A stretch of 64,000 bases of DNA. Source: CADEED01 sp039931065 (lineage in GTDB: Bacteria; Pseudomonadota; Gammaproteobacteria; Steroidobacterales; Steroidobacteraceae). Position 1 is the stretch's first letter. Each line of letters begins with the position of its first letter. Location: contig JBDTSP010000010.1 of NCBI GenBank assembly GCA_039931065.1, positions 100,552 to 164,551 on the forward strand, read 5' to 3'. The position numbers were made by a program, and so were the translations under genes. Under the pieces are notes generated by a model, which made no database searches, was not told the DNA's origin, and saw nothing but the letters and a program-made list of their open reading frames with translations. This document shows, one piece after another, positions 1 through 8,331 of this stretch.

Positions 1-866
1 ACCGGCAGATTGCGCTGGCGCGCCCATTCCTCGCTGGCTAACAACACGGCCGAGGCGCCGTCGGTCAGCGGCGTGGAATTGCCGGCCGTCAGGGTACCCT
101 GGCCGCTGCGCCGGTCGAATGCCGGCTTAAGCGCGCCTAACTTCTCGAGCGTGCTGTCCGCGCGCACGTTGTTGTCCATCTTGATGCCCTGGTATTCGCT
201 CACCACCAGGTCGTCGAAGAAGCCGCGCGCCCACGCCTTGCCGGCATTGAGGTGCGAGAGATTGGCGAGTTCATCCTGATCGGCGCGCGAGATCTTCCAG
301 GTCTTCGCCATCTGCTCGCAGTGTTCGCCCATGGAAAGCCCGGTGCGCGGTTCGAGCACGCCCGGCATCACGGGTTTGAAGTGGCGCGGACGCAGGCCGA
401 AGAACGGCTTGATCTTCTGCCACGCGCTGCGGCCGCGAAAGGCGCGCAGCAGCAGCTGCTGGTATTCGCGCGAGTAGACGATGGGCGGATCGCTGACCGT
501 GTCGAAACCGCCGGCGATGCCCGAGTCCATCTGGCCCAGCGCAATCTTCATTGCCACCGAGATGGTCGCATCGAGCCCCGTGCCGCAGGCGCGCTGCATG
601 TCGAGCCCCGGGGTCGCAGGATCCAGCCCCGACGACAACACGCACTCGCGCACCAGGTTGAAGTCTTTCGAATGTTTGAGAACCGCGCCCCCGGTCACGT
701 CGCCCAGCCGTTCGCCCGCGATTCGAAACTTCGCCACCAGCGCCTGCAGCACGGCGGTGTACATGTCCTGGTTGCCGACCCGCGAGTAGGCGCCGTGCCC
801 GCGCGCGAACGGGATGCGCATGCCACCGACGATGGCGACACGGCGAACGTTTGATCCGACCAGCAT
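1..866 (-). CDS. Acetyl-CoA C-acyltransferase (thiolase, FadI-like), C-terminus cut by window edge
   Basis: Thiolase that should cleave 3-ketoacyl-CoA with CoA in fatty-acid beta-oxidation. About 288 codons are present, read from an ATG at 866 down to the window edge, so the C-terminal part with the second catalytic Cys/His is missing. The nucleophile is visible as RACGTG at about residue 94, and the family motif GNSTPLTDGA lies near the cut end. The motif style resembles FadI more than the short PhaA/AtoB thiolases, but the exact subtype is an inference. No fadJ-type partner is visible in the window. The gene is divergent from the DUF885 lipoprotein, with about 175 bp between the starts. Confidence 0.88.
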   Translation of the reverse strand, partial: MLVGSNVRRVAIVGGMRIPFARGHGAYSRVGNQDMYTAVLQALVAKFRIAGERLGDVTGGAVLKHSKDFNLVRECVLSSGLDPATPGLDMQRACGTGLDATISVAMKIALGQMDSGIAGGFDTVSDPPIVYSREYQQLLLRAFRGRSAWQKIKPFFGLRPRHFKPVMPGVLEPRTGLSMGEHCEQMAKTWKISRADQDELANLSHLNAGKAWARGFFDDLVVSEYQGIKMDNNVRADSTLEKLGALKPAFDRRSGQGTLTAGNSTPLTDGASAVLLASEEWARQRNLP

Positions 867-1043
867 GGTGCGACTCCCGCGGAAAGGCGGCGGCTAGGAT
901 GCCACGCTGCGGGCGCGCCGCGAAGAACCGCGACGCGCCGATTCGCAAGGGTTTGCGCCTCGTCGAGGCCAAGGCGCGTTTCGGCGTGAATGACGGGTTT
1001 TGACGGGCCGTCACGCGAGATTCGCCTGTTACCATCGGTCGCC

Positions 1044-2828
1044 ATGAGCAAATACCCGGTCTTGTTAGCAGCGATGCTGCTCGGCGCCTGCGCCGGCGCG
1101 CCGCCGACGCCATCGCCCGATGTCGCACTCGACGCGCTGGTCGAGGAATACTTCGATCGGTCGCTCGAGCTGTCGCCGATGGACGCCACCTCAATCGGCG
1201 ACTCGCGCTTCGACGACAAACTCGATGAAACCACTTCACCGGGCTTTCGCGAACGGGTGCTCGCCGCCGACCGTGAATTCCTCGATCGCGCGCGACTCAT
1301 CAACGCGGCCAGGCTGTCGCCGGGCGGACGCATCACCTGGGAGATCTTCGTCAGCGAACGTGAACTCGCGCTCGAGGGCCAGAAGTTTCCGGGTGAGCTG
1401 CTGCCACTCAATCAGATGAATGCGCTGCCGATCGACCTTGCGGTGTACGGCTCCGGCAGCGGGCCGCAACCGTTCAACGACGCGCGCGATTACGCCCGCT
1501 TCCTCGCGCGGCTGCGGCAATTCCCGCGCTGGGTCGACGGCGCGATCGCCATGATGCGCACCGGCATATCGCGTGGCGTCACGGTGCCGCGCCCGGCGAT
1601 GGCCAAGGTCGTGCCGCAGCTGCGCGAACTCGTCACCGCGAAGGTCGAAGACAGCGTCTTCTGGCAGCCGCTGGCCGCGATGCCGAAGACCATCGCCGCC
1701 AGCGACCGCACTCGCATCGTCGCGGAGTATGCCCGGGCGCTCGGCACGGAAATCCTGCCGGCGTACACGCGGCTCGCGGACTTCATCGAGCGCGACTATC
1801 TACCCGCGGCACGCACCACTGTGGGCTGGGCCGACCTGCCCGATGGCGCGAACTGGTATCGCTGGCGCGTCCGCAAGGCGACCACGATGGACATGCCGCC
1901 GGAGCAGATCCACGCGCTCGGGCTGGCCGAGGTGGCGCGGATCCGCGGCGAGATGCTGGCGGTGAAAGAGCAGGTGGGCTTCAAGGGCGATCTGGAGGCG
2001 TTCTTCAAACATCTCGAGGAAGATCCGCAGTTCTACTTCGGCAGCGAAGCGGAGTTGTTAGGTGCCTACCAGGAGGTGAAACGCCACGTCGAAGGCCTGC
2101 TGCCGAAGTTGTTCGCGGATTTCCCGAAAGCGGATTATCAAATCCGCCCGGTCGAGGCGTTCCGGGCCGCGTCAGCGGCCGGCGGGTCGTACCAGGCGCC
2201 CTCGCCCGACGGAAAGCGGCCGGGTATCTTCTACATCAACACCTTCAATCTGAAGGCGCAGCCGCGCTTCGGCATCGAGACGTTGTCGCTGCACGAAGCC
2301 TCGCCCGGCCATCATTTCCAGATCTCCATCCAGCAGGAGTTGACCGACCTGCCGCGCTTCCGCCGCTTCAATGGCTACGTGTCGTACTCGGAAGGCTGGG
2401 CGCTGTACGCCGAATCCATCGGCAAGGAGCTCGGCGTATTCACCGATCCCTACCAGTGGTATGGCCGCCTTTCAGACGAAATGCTGCGCGCGATGCGCTT
2501 GGTGGTCGATACGGGTCTGCACGCGAAGGGCTGGACCCGCGAGCAGGCCATCAAGTACATGATGGAAAACTCCACCCTCACCGAGAGCGACGTCACCGCC
2601 GAAGTGGAGCGCTACATCGTGTGGCCCGGCCAGGCGCTCGGTTACAAGCTCGGCCAGTTGCACATCAGCGCGCTGCGCGCCCGGGCACAGCAGCAGTTAG
2701 GCGAGGCATTCGACGTACGTGAATTCCACAGTCAGATCCTGCGTGATGGCGCGGTGCCGATGGACGTGCTGAGCACGAAGATCGACCGGTGGATCACGTC
2801 AAAGGGCAAACCGCGTGCGGTGAAGTAG
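1044..2828 (+). CDS. DUF885 family lipoprotein (putative metal-dependent hydrolase)
   Basis: Exported lipoprotein of about 594 residues. I chose the ATG at 1044 rather than the in-frame one at 990 because it opens directly into a lipoprotein signal peptide with lipobox LLGAC near residues 11-15. The DUF885 hallmark HEASPGHH sits around residue 416 and SYSEGWALYAE follows, matching the HExxPGH-type zinc-peptidase-like core of the family. The substrate is unknown. A second DUF885 lipoprotein lies at 49380-51194. The gene is followed immediately by a terminator hairpin that contains its stop codon. Confidence 0.87.
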   Translation: MSKYPVLLAAMLLGACAGAPPTPSPDVALDALVEEYFDRSLELSPMDATSIGDSRFDDKLDETTSPGFRERVLAADREFLDRARLINAARLSPGGRITWEIFVSERELALEGQKFPGELLPLNQMNALPIDLAVYGSGSGPQPFNDARDYARFLARLRQFPRWVDGAIAMMRTGISRGVTVPRPAMAKVVPQLRELVTAKVEDSVFWQPLAAMPKTIAASDRTRIVAEYARALGTEILPAYTRLADFIERDYLPAARTTVGWADLPDGANWYRWRVRKATTMDMPPEQIHALGLAEVARIRGEMLAVKEQVGFKGDLEAFFKHLEEDPQFYFGSEAELLGAYQEVKRHVEGLLPKLFADFPKADYQIRPVEAFRAASAAGGSYQAPSPDGKRPGIFYINTFNLKAQPRFGIETLSLHEASPGHHFQISIQQELTDLPRFRRFNGYVSYSEGWALYAESIGKELGVFTDPYQWYGRLSDEMLRAMRLVVDTGLHAKGWTREQAIKYMMENSTLTESDVTAEVERYIVWPGQALGYKLGQLHISALRARAQQQLGEAFDVREFHSQILRDGAVPMDVLSTKIDRWITSKGKPRAVK

Positions 2829-2850
2829 CGGTGCCACCCGGCACCGCTAC
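2825..2850. terminator. Bidirectional terminator hairpin between convergent genes
   Basis: A perfect 11-bp stem (2825-2835 with 2840-2850) closes on an ACCC loop. It holds the TAG stop of the upstream plus-strand gene in one arm and the TAG stop of the minus-strand DUF2845 gene in the other. It is followed on the plus strand by the T-rich TTGTTGT. The position between two facing stops makes it a plausible shared terminator. Confidence 0.7.
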
Positions 2851-3185
2851 TTGTTGTAGCCGTACCCGAGCGATTCGATATCGACCACGACACCGCCCTC
2901 GAAGCGCACTCGTTGCATGAGCTTGTTAGGCCCGAGGTTGTAGACCCAGCTCTCGACGGGGATCTCGATCAAGTTTTCCCCGATGTAATACGGGCGGCCG
3001 GCAGTCCAGATGACCGGCCGTCGAAACACGCTGCGTTGGGTGACCACGTCAGCGGGCTCGCCGCACTTCGCCGCGACTTCGCTGCGTGTGTCGCCTTCGG
3101 ACACGATTCTCGTGCCGCAACGGAATGCAAAGGCCGGGGATGCGGCCAGGACGCCGAGAACGAGAATGAGTGCGCCACGTTTCAT
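2847..3185 (-). CDS. DUF2845 domain secreted protein
   Basis: Small periplasmic protein of 112 residues with a signal peptide (MKRGALILVLGVLAASPAFA). The mature part starts FRCG and continues with VSEGDTRSEVAAKCGEP, the signature of DUF2845, in which two conserved cysteines probably pair. The function is not known for this family. It is convergent with the DUF885 gene and shares its terminator stem. It diverges from the SRPBCC gene across about 108 bp. Confidence 0.82.
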   Translation of the reverse strand: MKRGALILVLGVLAASPAFAFRCGTRIVSEGDTRSEVAAKCGEPADVVTQRSVFRRPVIWTAGRPYYIGENLIEIPVESWVYNLGPNKLMQRVRFEGGVVVDIESLGYGYNK

Positions 3186-3293
3186 GGGCTGAAAATATGC
3201 CCATTTCCCTTAACGGACAATGAACGAACCTCTCGCTGTTACGATGGCCGCGACATAACGAACCTTTCCGGCGGCAGGCGGCACTCACTCTTC

Positions 3294-3929
3294 ATGGGTA
3301 CGGCGAAGCGATGGATTGCGGCAGCCCCGATTGTGGCGCTCGCCCTTAGCGCGAGCGCCTGGAGCGCCGATTTCGAGCTCACCGCCGCCGAAACCCAGCG
3401 AATCGCCGCGCGACAGATAGTCATCCGGGCCAGCCTCGATCCGGGACAGCGCCGCGGCACCGTGCGCGCCGCCATCGGCATCGATGCCGCCCCCGCGGTG
3501 GTTTTCCAGATGATGACCCGCTGTGCCGACGCCCTGCAGTTCGTGCCACACCTGCGTATCTGCCGGCTGCGCGATCAGGCGGCTGATGGCTCCTGGATGT
3601 TGATCGAGCACGAAGTCGACTTCGGCTGGTATGCCCCGCGCGTCAAATACCTGTTCCGAGCCGACCTGGTCGAAGGCCGCAGCATCGCGTTCAAACAGGT
3701 CAGCGGCGATTTCAAGGCCAACGAGGGCATCTGGGAGTTCGAGCCGGAGGGTACCGGGCCGCGCACGCTGCTACGTTACCGAGCCTATATCGATCCGCCC
3801 GGCTTTATCCCGAACTGGCTGGCGCGTTCCACCTTCAAACGTGAAATGCCCCAGATGCTCGTCGATCTGCGCAAACGTTGTGAGGCCGAACAGGTCCGGC
3901 GCGCCCTGGAGGGCACCTCTCCCCATTGA
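3294..3929 (+). CDS. SRPBCC/START-like secreted protein
   Basis: Protein of 211 residues with an N-terminal signal peptide ending near SASAWSA. I chose the ATG at 3294 because it begins exactly at the signal peptide; the same frame is open upstream but has no coding character there. The body (DAAPAVVFQMMTRCADALQF, then a VDFGWYAPR segment and an FKQVSGDFK segment) fits the cyclase/polyketide-type SRPBCC fold, which binds hydrophobic ligands. No catalytic residues can be assigned. The ligand and role are unknown. It lies 45 bp upstream of gshA on the same strand and may be co-transcribed. Confidence 0.72.
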   Translation: MGTAKRWIAAAPIVALALSASAWSADFELTAAETQRIAARQIVIRASLDPGQRRGTVRAAIGIDAAPAVVFQMMTRCADALQFVPHLRICRLRDQAADGSWMLIEHEVDFGWYAPRVKYLFRADLVEGRSIAFKQVSGDFKANEGIWEFEPEGTGPRTLLRYRAYIDPPGFIPNWLARSTFKREMPQMLVDLRKRCEAEQVRRALEGTSPH

Positions 3930-3974
3930 CCGATTGCGGAACCTCACGAGGTACCGGCAAGATGCCGCCCCTTC

Positions 3975-5555
3975 ATGAGAGCCGCCATCGACCGACAGTT
4001 CGAACAAACGCTCGCCGCGCTCATCAACAGCGGCGAGCCGCAGGTCATTCAGGGCGGGCGCAAGGGTCTCGAGAAAGAGTCATTGCGCGTGACCCCGGAC
4101 GGCCGCATCGCGCAGACCCCGCATCCGGCGGCGCTCGGTAGCGCGCTCACCAACGAACACATAACCACGGACTATTCCGAGGCCTTGATCGAGCTGGTCA
4201 CGCCAACCTTCCGCACCAGCTGGGAGCTGCTGCAGTACCTGCTCGATCTGCACCAGTTCGTCTATCAACACCTGGACGACGAGTTCTTGTGGGCGACCTC
4301 GATGCCGTCGATCCTGGACGGCGACGCCAGCATCCCCATCGCGCAGTTCGGCAAGTCGAACATCGGGCGCATGAAAACGGTCTATCGCGAAGGCTTGGGC
4401 GTGCGTTACGGCCGCGTCATGCAGGCCATCTCCGGCGTGCATTACAACTACTCGTTCCCCGAGAAGATGTGGGATGCCTGGGCCGACATCGTGCAGTCGC
4501 GCGAGCGCGGGCAGGGGTTCATCTCCGAGCGTTATTTCCACCTGCTGCGCAATTACCGCCGCCACGGCTGGCTCGTGCTCTATCTATTCGGCGTCTCGCC
4601 GGTGGTGTGTAATTCCTTCCTGCGCGGCCGCAACGTGACGTTGCCGCGCCTGTCGAAAGACACCTCGTACGAGCCGTACGCCACGAGCCTGCGCATGAGC
4701 GATCTCGGCTACCGCAATCGCAACCAGGCCGGCTTGTCGGTGTCGGTCAACAGTCTCGATGAATACGTGCGCGACCTGTCGCGCGCCATCAGCACTCCGC
4801 ACGAGCCGTACGAGAAGATAGGCGTGCAGGCAAACGGCGAGTACCGGCAGCTCAACGCCAACATTCTGCAGATCGAAAACGAGTACTACAGCTTCATCCG
4901 GCCCAAACGCGTGGCGCGTTCGGGCGAACGCCCGACCAAGGCGCTGCTGCGCGCCGGCGTCGAATACGTCGAGGTACGGGCGCTCGACGTGAGTGCGTTC
5001 GATCCGGTCGGCGTGAACCAGAACAAGTTGCGCTTCCTCGAAGTATTCCTCTCGTTGTGTCTCATGAAAGATTCGCCGCCGATCGACGTATCCGAGCAGG
5101 ACATGCTCGACGAGAACCACGTAACCGTCGCGCGGCGCGGGCGCGAACCCGGGCTCACGTTGACTCGCGACGGCCGCCCCGCGTCGATGCACGCCTGGGC
5201 GCGCGAGCTGATCGATTCGATGCAGGGTATCGCCGAGATCTTCGATCGGGGCGATCCCGCCAAGCCCTATTCGGCGGCGCTCGCGGTGCAGGCGGCGAAG
5301 ATCGAGAACGTCGCGCTGACGCCTTCCGCCCGGATGCTCACCGAGCTCGAAAACACCGGCGAATCGTTCTTCGACCTCGCGCTGCGCATGTCCCGGCTTC
5401 ACAAGGAATATTTCCTGGCCTTGCACGCACCCAACGTGGGTCGCCAGGCGGAATTCAGGAACGAGGCTGATGAGTCCCTAAGGGCGCAGGCTCACATCGA
5501 GGCGTCCGATCGCATGTCATTTGCCCAGTATCTGGCCGAATACTCAGCCGGATAA
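3975..5555 (+). CDS. gshA: Glutamate-cysteine ligase
   Basis: ATP-dependent ligase that joins glutamate and cysteine to gamma-glutamylcysteine, the first step of glutathione synthesis in the cytoplasm. The 526-residue length is close to the 518 of the E. coli type. Family segments are visible: GRKGLEKESLRVTPDGRIA at the N-terminus, TDYSEALIELVTP, GVHYNYSFP, NSLDEYV, and the QLNANILQIENEYY region with YVEVRALDVSAFDPVG. No gshB is present in the window. The short gap behind the SRPBCC gene suggests a common transcript. It is followed by an AT-rich intergenic region. Confidence 0.95.
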   Translation: MRAAIDRQFEQTLAALINSGEPQVIQGGRKGLEKESLRVTPDGRIAQTPHPAALGSALTNEHITTDYSEALIELVTPTFRTSWELLQYLLDLHQFVYQHLDDEFLWATSMPSILDGDASIPIAQFGKSNIGRMKTVYREGLGVRYGRVMQAISGVHYNYSFPEKMWDAWADIVQSRERGQGFISERYFHLLRNYRRHGWLVLYLFGVSPVVCNSFLRGRNVTLPRLSKDTSYEPYATSLRMSDLGYRNRNQAGLSVSVNSLDEYVRDLSRAISTPHEPYEKIGVQANGEYRQLNANILQIENEYYSFIRPKRVARSGERPTKALLRAGVEYVEVRALDVSAFDPVGVNQNKLRFLEVFLSLCLMKDSPPIDVSEQDMLDENHVTVARRGREPGLTLTRDGRPASMHAWARELIDSMQGIAEIFDRGDPAKPYSAALAVQAAKIENVALTPSARMLTELENTGESFFDLALRMSRLHKEYFLALHAPNVGRQAEFRNEADESLRAQAHIEASDRMSFAQYLAEYSAG

Positions 5556-5577
5556 AACTGTGACGCAGGTCTAAGTC

Positions 5578-5640
5578 TTGACATATGTGTGAAATCTTGT
5601 TCTCGAAGCCTATTCTTTAATAATCGGCGTACTAGAATCC
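5578..5640 (+). promoter_or_regulatory. AT-rich probable promoter region downstream of gshA
   Basis: A clear TTGACA (5578-5583) and the AT-rich stretch TATTCTTTAATAAT (5611-5624) stand out in high-GC surroundings just ahead of the small ORF at 5681. The spacing from this TTGACA to the best -10 candidate is too long for a standard sigma-70 promoter, so the exact elements are unsettled. Confidence 0.35.
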
Positions 5641-5680
5641 CCGCCAGAAGACCGAAAGGTCCACAGCTTCAGGGACAGAT

Positions 5681-5881
5681 ATGAAAACCAAGAATCAGAG
5701 CGAGCAGGATCTGCTCGACTTGGGCACTTCCAAAGCAGCAAACGAAGATGGCATCTCGCCGGCCATGACGCGCGATGTCGCAGCCCCGGCGCTCAAGCAG
5801 GCCTGGAGCCCGTACGAAGTCTGGCGCACCCGCGTGAAGACGCATTCCCGTCCGCGCCCGGTGGATTCAGCGCCGCGTTGA
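5681..5881 (+). CDS. Small hypothetical protein (66 aa)
   Basis: Short charged protein starting MKTKNQSEQDLLDLG and ending in a basic, proline-containing tail. The ATG at 5681 follows a purine-rich CAGGGACAG ribosome-binding stretch and the AT-rich promoter-like region. There is no signal peptide, membrane segment or recognisable domain. I do not recognise it. Its own upstream region and clean start support a real gene, while its size keeps this open. Confidence 0.5.
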   Translation: MKTKNQSEQDLLDLGTSKAANEDGISPAMTRDVAAPALKQAWSPYEVWRTRVKTHSRPRPVDSAPR

Positions 5882-5968
5882 TCGCGGGCGTCTCGCGGCA
5901 GTTGCACGACAGCCGCTGAACACATACAAAGCACCTCTCGCTCAGGGAGATCCACAGGGTCAGGTCGT

Positions 5969-7216
5969 ATGGCGCCCACGAAAATTTCGTCGCCAATAAC
6001 TTCAGACGCGGCGCGTCTGCTCGCGTCGGGTTTTCGTTTCCTGCGTTTTCCCGAACCGCTGGAGAGTGAATACCAGACCGGGCATCGCACGCGACTGCAC
6101 GCCTGGAACCGCATCGCGATCATCCTCTCCGCCTGCACGGTCATAGGCTTCGCGATCCTCGATCATTTCGTGCTCTCGTCCGAGCATTCGCGCATCACCA
6201 ATCTCGTCCGCTTTGGCATGCACGTGCCGGCGGTCATCCTCATGCTGGTGTGCACCAGCAAGCGTTTTTACGATCGCTGGTACGAGCTCGGCATCACCAT
6301 CATCGCGCCCATCTTCGGCATCGGTACAGTGATCATGGCCGCATTCTCGCCCCCGGGCGAAGTGCCGCTGGTCGGCGGTCGGTTGCTGCTGGCCTCGTTT
6401 TTCTTCTACTTCATGATCGGGCTGGGCCTGCGGGCCGCGATCCTGGCGAACATGATCGTGTTCTCGGCGCTCGTCGTCGCCTTCCTCGCCGGCACCATGC
6501 CGACGTCGACCGCGACCTACCTGATGTTCACCCTGTTCACGGCGAACCTCATCGGAGCCGCCGGCTCGTATGCGCTGGAGCATGCGAATCGCACCGCCTT
6601 CCTCGAACATCGCCAGCTCACCGAAGTCGCGACGCACGACGGCCTCACCGCGCTTTTGAATCGCGCCGCCTTCGAAGACCAGATTCGCCGCGTCTGGCAG
6701 CAGGCGCAGCGTGATCGCCAGACGGTCGCGGTCATCATGATCGACCTCGACTGTTTCAAGGCCTACAACGATCGCTACGGCCACATCGCCGGCGACGATT
6801 GCCTGCGCCGGGTATCGAGCGCATTACGCGACGCCGCGCGCCGCCGGCCGCTCGATTTCGTTGCGCGTTATGGCGGCGAAGAACTGGTGGCGGTCCTGTA
6901 CGGCGCCGACAAGGCCTATGGTGAAAGCATCGCGCGCGGGCTGCTCACCGCGGTGCGCGAGTTGCGTATTCCGCACGTCGATTCCATCGCGCAGCCCTAT
7001 GTGACCGTCAGCGTCGGCGTGGTGTCGATCGATGCATATCGCGTGGCGACGCACGATGCCGCCGTTGCCCTGGCCGACCAGGCGCTGTACGCGGCCAAAC
7101 ACCAGGGCCGCGATCGTTTCGTGGCCGTCGAGCATGGTCAGAACCGCGCCGATCCGGCCGCCACTACCGTGCTGCCGCTGCGCGACGCGCCGTTTCGCGA
7201 GGCGTCGGGTAGCTAG
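5969..7216 (+). CDS. Membrane-bound diguanylate cyclase
   Basis: Protein of 415 residues that should make cyclic di-GMP from two GTP. The N-terminal half (about residues 45-200) carries several hydrophobic segments, consistent with a five- to six-helix membrane sensor of unknown ligand. A GGDEF domain fills the C-terminal half. The active-site loop is RYGGEEL near residue 302, an active GG(D/E)E(F/L) variant. The product-inhibition I-site RPLD lies five residues before it, so feedback inhibition is expected. No EAL domain is present. A second cyclic-di-GMP protein is encoded at 16270-18444. Confidence 0.92.
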   Translation: MAPTKISSPITSDAARLLASGFRFLRFPEPLESEYQTGHRTRLHAWNRIAIILSACTVIGFAILDHFVLSSEHSRITNLVRFGMHVPAVILMLVCTSKRFYDRWYELGITIIAPIFGIGTVIMAAFSPPGEVPLVGGRLLLASFFFYFMIGLGLRAAILANMIVFSALVVAFLAGTMPTSTATYLMFTLFTANLIGAAGSYALEHANRTAFLEHRQLTEVATHDGLTALLNRAAFEDQIRRVWQQAQRDRQTVAVIMIDLDCFKAYNDRYGHIAGDDCLRRVSSALRDAARRRPLDFVARYGGEELVAVLYGADKAYGESIARGLLTAVRELRIPHVDSIAQPYVTVSVGVVSIDAYRVATHDAAVALADQALYAAKHQGRDRFVAVEHGQNRADPAATTVLPLRDAPFREASGS

Positions 7217-7244
7217 TCGACGGGGCCGATCCGGCCGACCCGAT

Positions 7245-8153
7245 TCAGCGGTAGATAGACACCACGCGATTGCCGGTCGAGCTGCGCTCACCGCGAAACA
7301 TCCCCTCGCTGTTGAATTCGAGCACGATCTCGCCGCGCGCATCGATCGCGATCACGCCGCCGTTACCGCCGAGTTTCTGCATCTTGGACAGCACGTTGCC
7401 GACCGCGGTCCGCAACGGCGCCTGCAGGTATTCCACCTGCGCGCAGATATCGTGGGCGACCACGCTGCGGATGAAATATTCGCCGTGACCCGTGGCCGAG
7501 ACGGCGCAGCTCGTGTTGTTCGCGTACGTTCCCGCGCCTATCACGGGTGAATCGCCGACGCGGCCCCAGCGTTTGCCGGTCATGCCGCCGGTCGAGGTGG
7601 CGGCGGCGAGATTCCCCTGGCTATCCAGTGCCACGGCACCGACGGTGCCGAAGGCCGCGAGCTCGTTCTCGCGCGTGACCACTCCGCCGAGCAGCCGCTG
7701 CAACTGCTGCTGCCGTACCGGCGTGCGGAAGTATTCGTTGGACACGAGCTCGACGGCCAGAGAGCGCGCGAAATCCTCGGCGCCTTCGCCTACCAGCATG
7801 ACGTGCGGGGACTGGTCCATCACCAGTCGCGCCAGTTCGATCGGGTTCTTCACGTGTTTGAGGCCGGTGACCGCGCCTGCGCCCAATGTCCTGCCGTCCA
7901 TGACGGAAGCGTCCAGTTCGGCCACGCCGTCGCGATTCAGGACCGCGCCGCGTCCTGCGTTGAACAACGGGTTGTCTTCCAGGACACAGACCGACGCGAT
8001 CGCGGCGTCAAGACTCGAGCTGCCCCGCTCGAGCAACTCGTAACCCGCATCGAGCGCGGCTTCGAGGCCGGCCAGGTAGTCGCGCTCCTGCTCCGCGGGT
8101 AGATCGCCGCGGGACAACACCCCTGCGCCGCCGTGAATTGCGATTGCAAACAT
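7245..8153 (-). CDS. Isoaspartyl peptidase / L-asparaginase (Ntn-hydrolase)
   Basis: Plant-type asparaginase of 302 residues that removes beta-aspartyl (isoaspartyl) residues from dipeptides and can hydrolyse asparagine. The start at 8153 is supported by a strong GGAGGAAAA ribosome-binding site right before the ATG; an upstream in-frame ATG at 8171 would overlap it. The protein begins with the family motif IHGGAG. Autocleavage is expected before Thr170 in FGTVGAVA, which frees the nucleophile, and GMTGKRWGRVGDSP is also typical. It is convergent with the diguanylate cyclase gene. Confidence 0.92.
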   Translation of the reverse strand: MFAIAIHGGAGVLSRGDLPAEQERDYLAGLEAALDAGYELLERGSSSLDAAIASVCVLEDNPLFNAGRGAVLNRDGVAELDASVMDGRTLGAGAVTGLKHVKNPIELARLVMDQSPHVMLVGEGAEDFARSLAVELVSNEYFRTPVRQQQLQRLLGGVVTRENELAAFGTVGAVALDSQGNLAAATSTGGMTGKRWGRVGDSPVIGAGTYANNTSCAVSATGHGEYFIRSVVAHDICAQVEYLQAPLRTAVGNVLSKMQKLGGNGGVIAIDARGEIVLEFNSEGMFRGERSSTGNRVVSIYR

Positions 8154-8253
8154 TTTTCCTCCGGACCGCACCGGCCAAGTGCAGGTGAGCGGTAACAGGC
8201 ACTGAAAGTTGGCGGAGCCTGGGGCAGCTTACGATGAGATCGGCGAACGTAGA

Positions 8254-8282
8254 GGGGACAGTCCCCTGCGGGGACAGTCCCC
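8254..8282. repeat. Two tandem 13-bp palindromes upstream of pyc
   Basis: GGGGACAGTCCCC occurs twice, at 8254-8266 and 8270-8282, separated by TGC, giving a 16-bp period. Each copy is itself an inverted repeat with a single central base. The pair ends 49 bp before the pyc start. It could be a REP-type repeat, an operator pair, or part of the leader. Confidence 0.6.
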
Positions 8283-8331
8283 TTCCGCTAAGATTCCGCG
8301 TCCCCGGGAATCATATTAGAAGAAGCCATCC

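Noticed and set aside
271..1239. Long minus-strand ORF across the thiolase start and the DUF885 gene
   Set aside because: Arg/Ala-rich shadow frame; the thiolase frame read from 866 carries the catalytic motifs.
4584..5426. 280-residue ORF antisense to gshA
   Set aside because: High-GC shadow without signal, domain or ribosome-binding site; gshA on the other strand is unambiguous.
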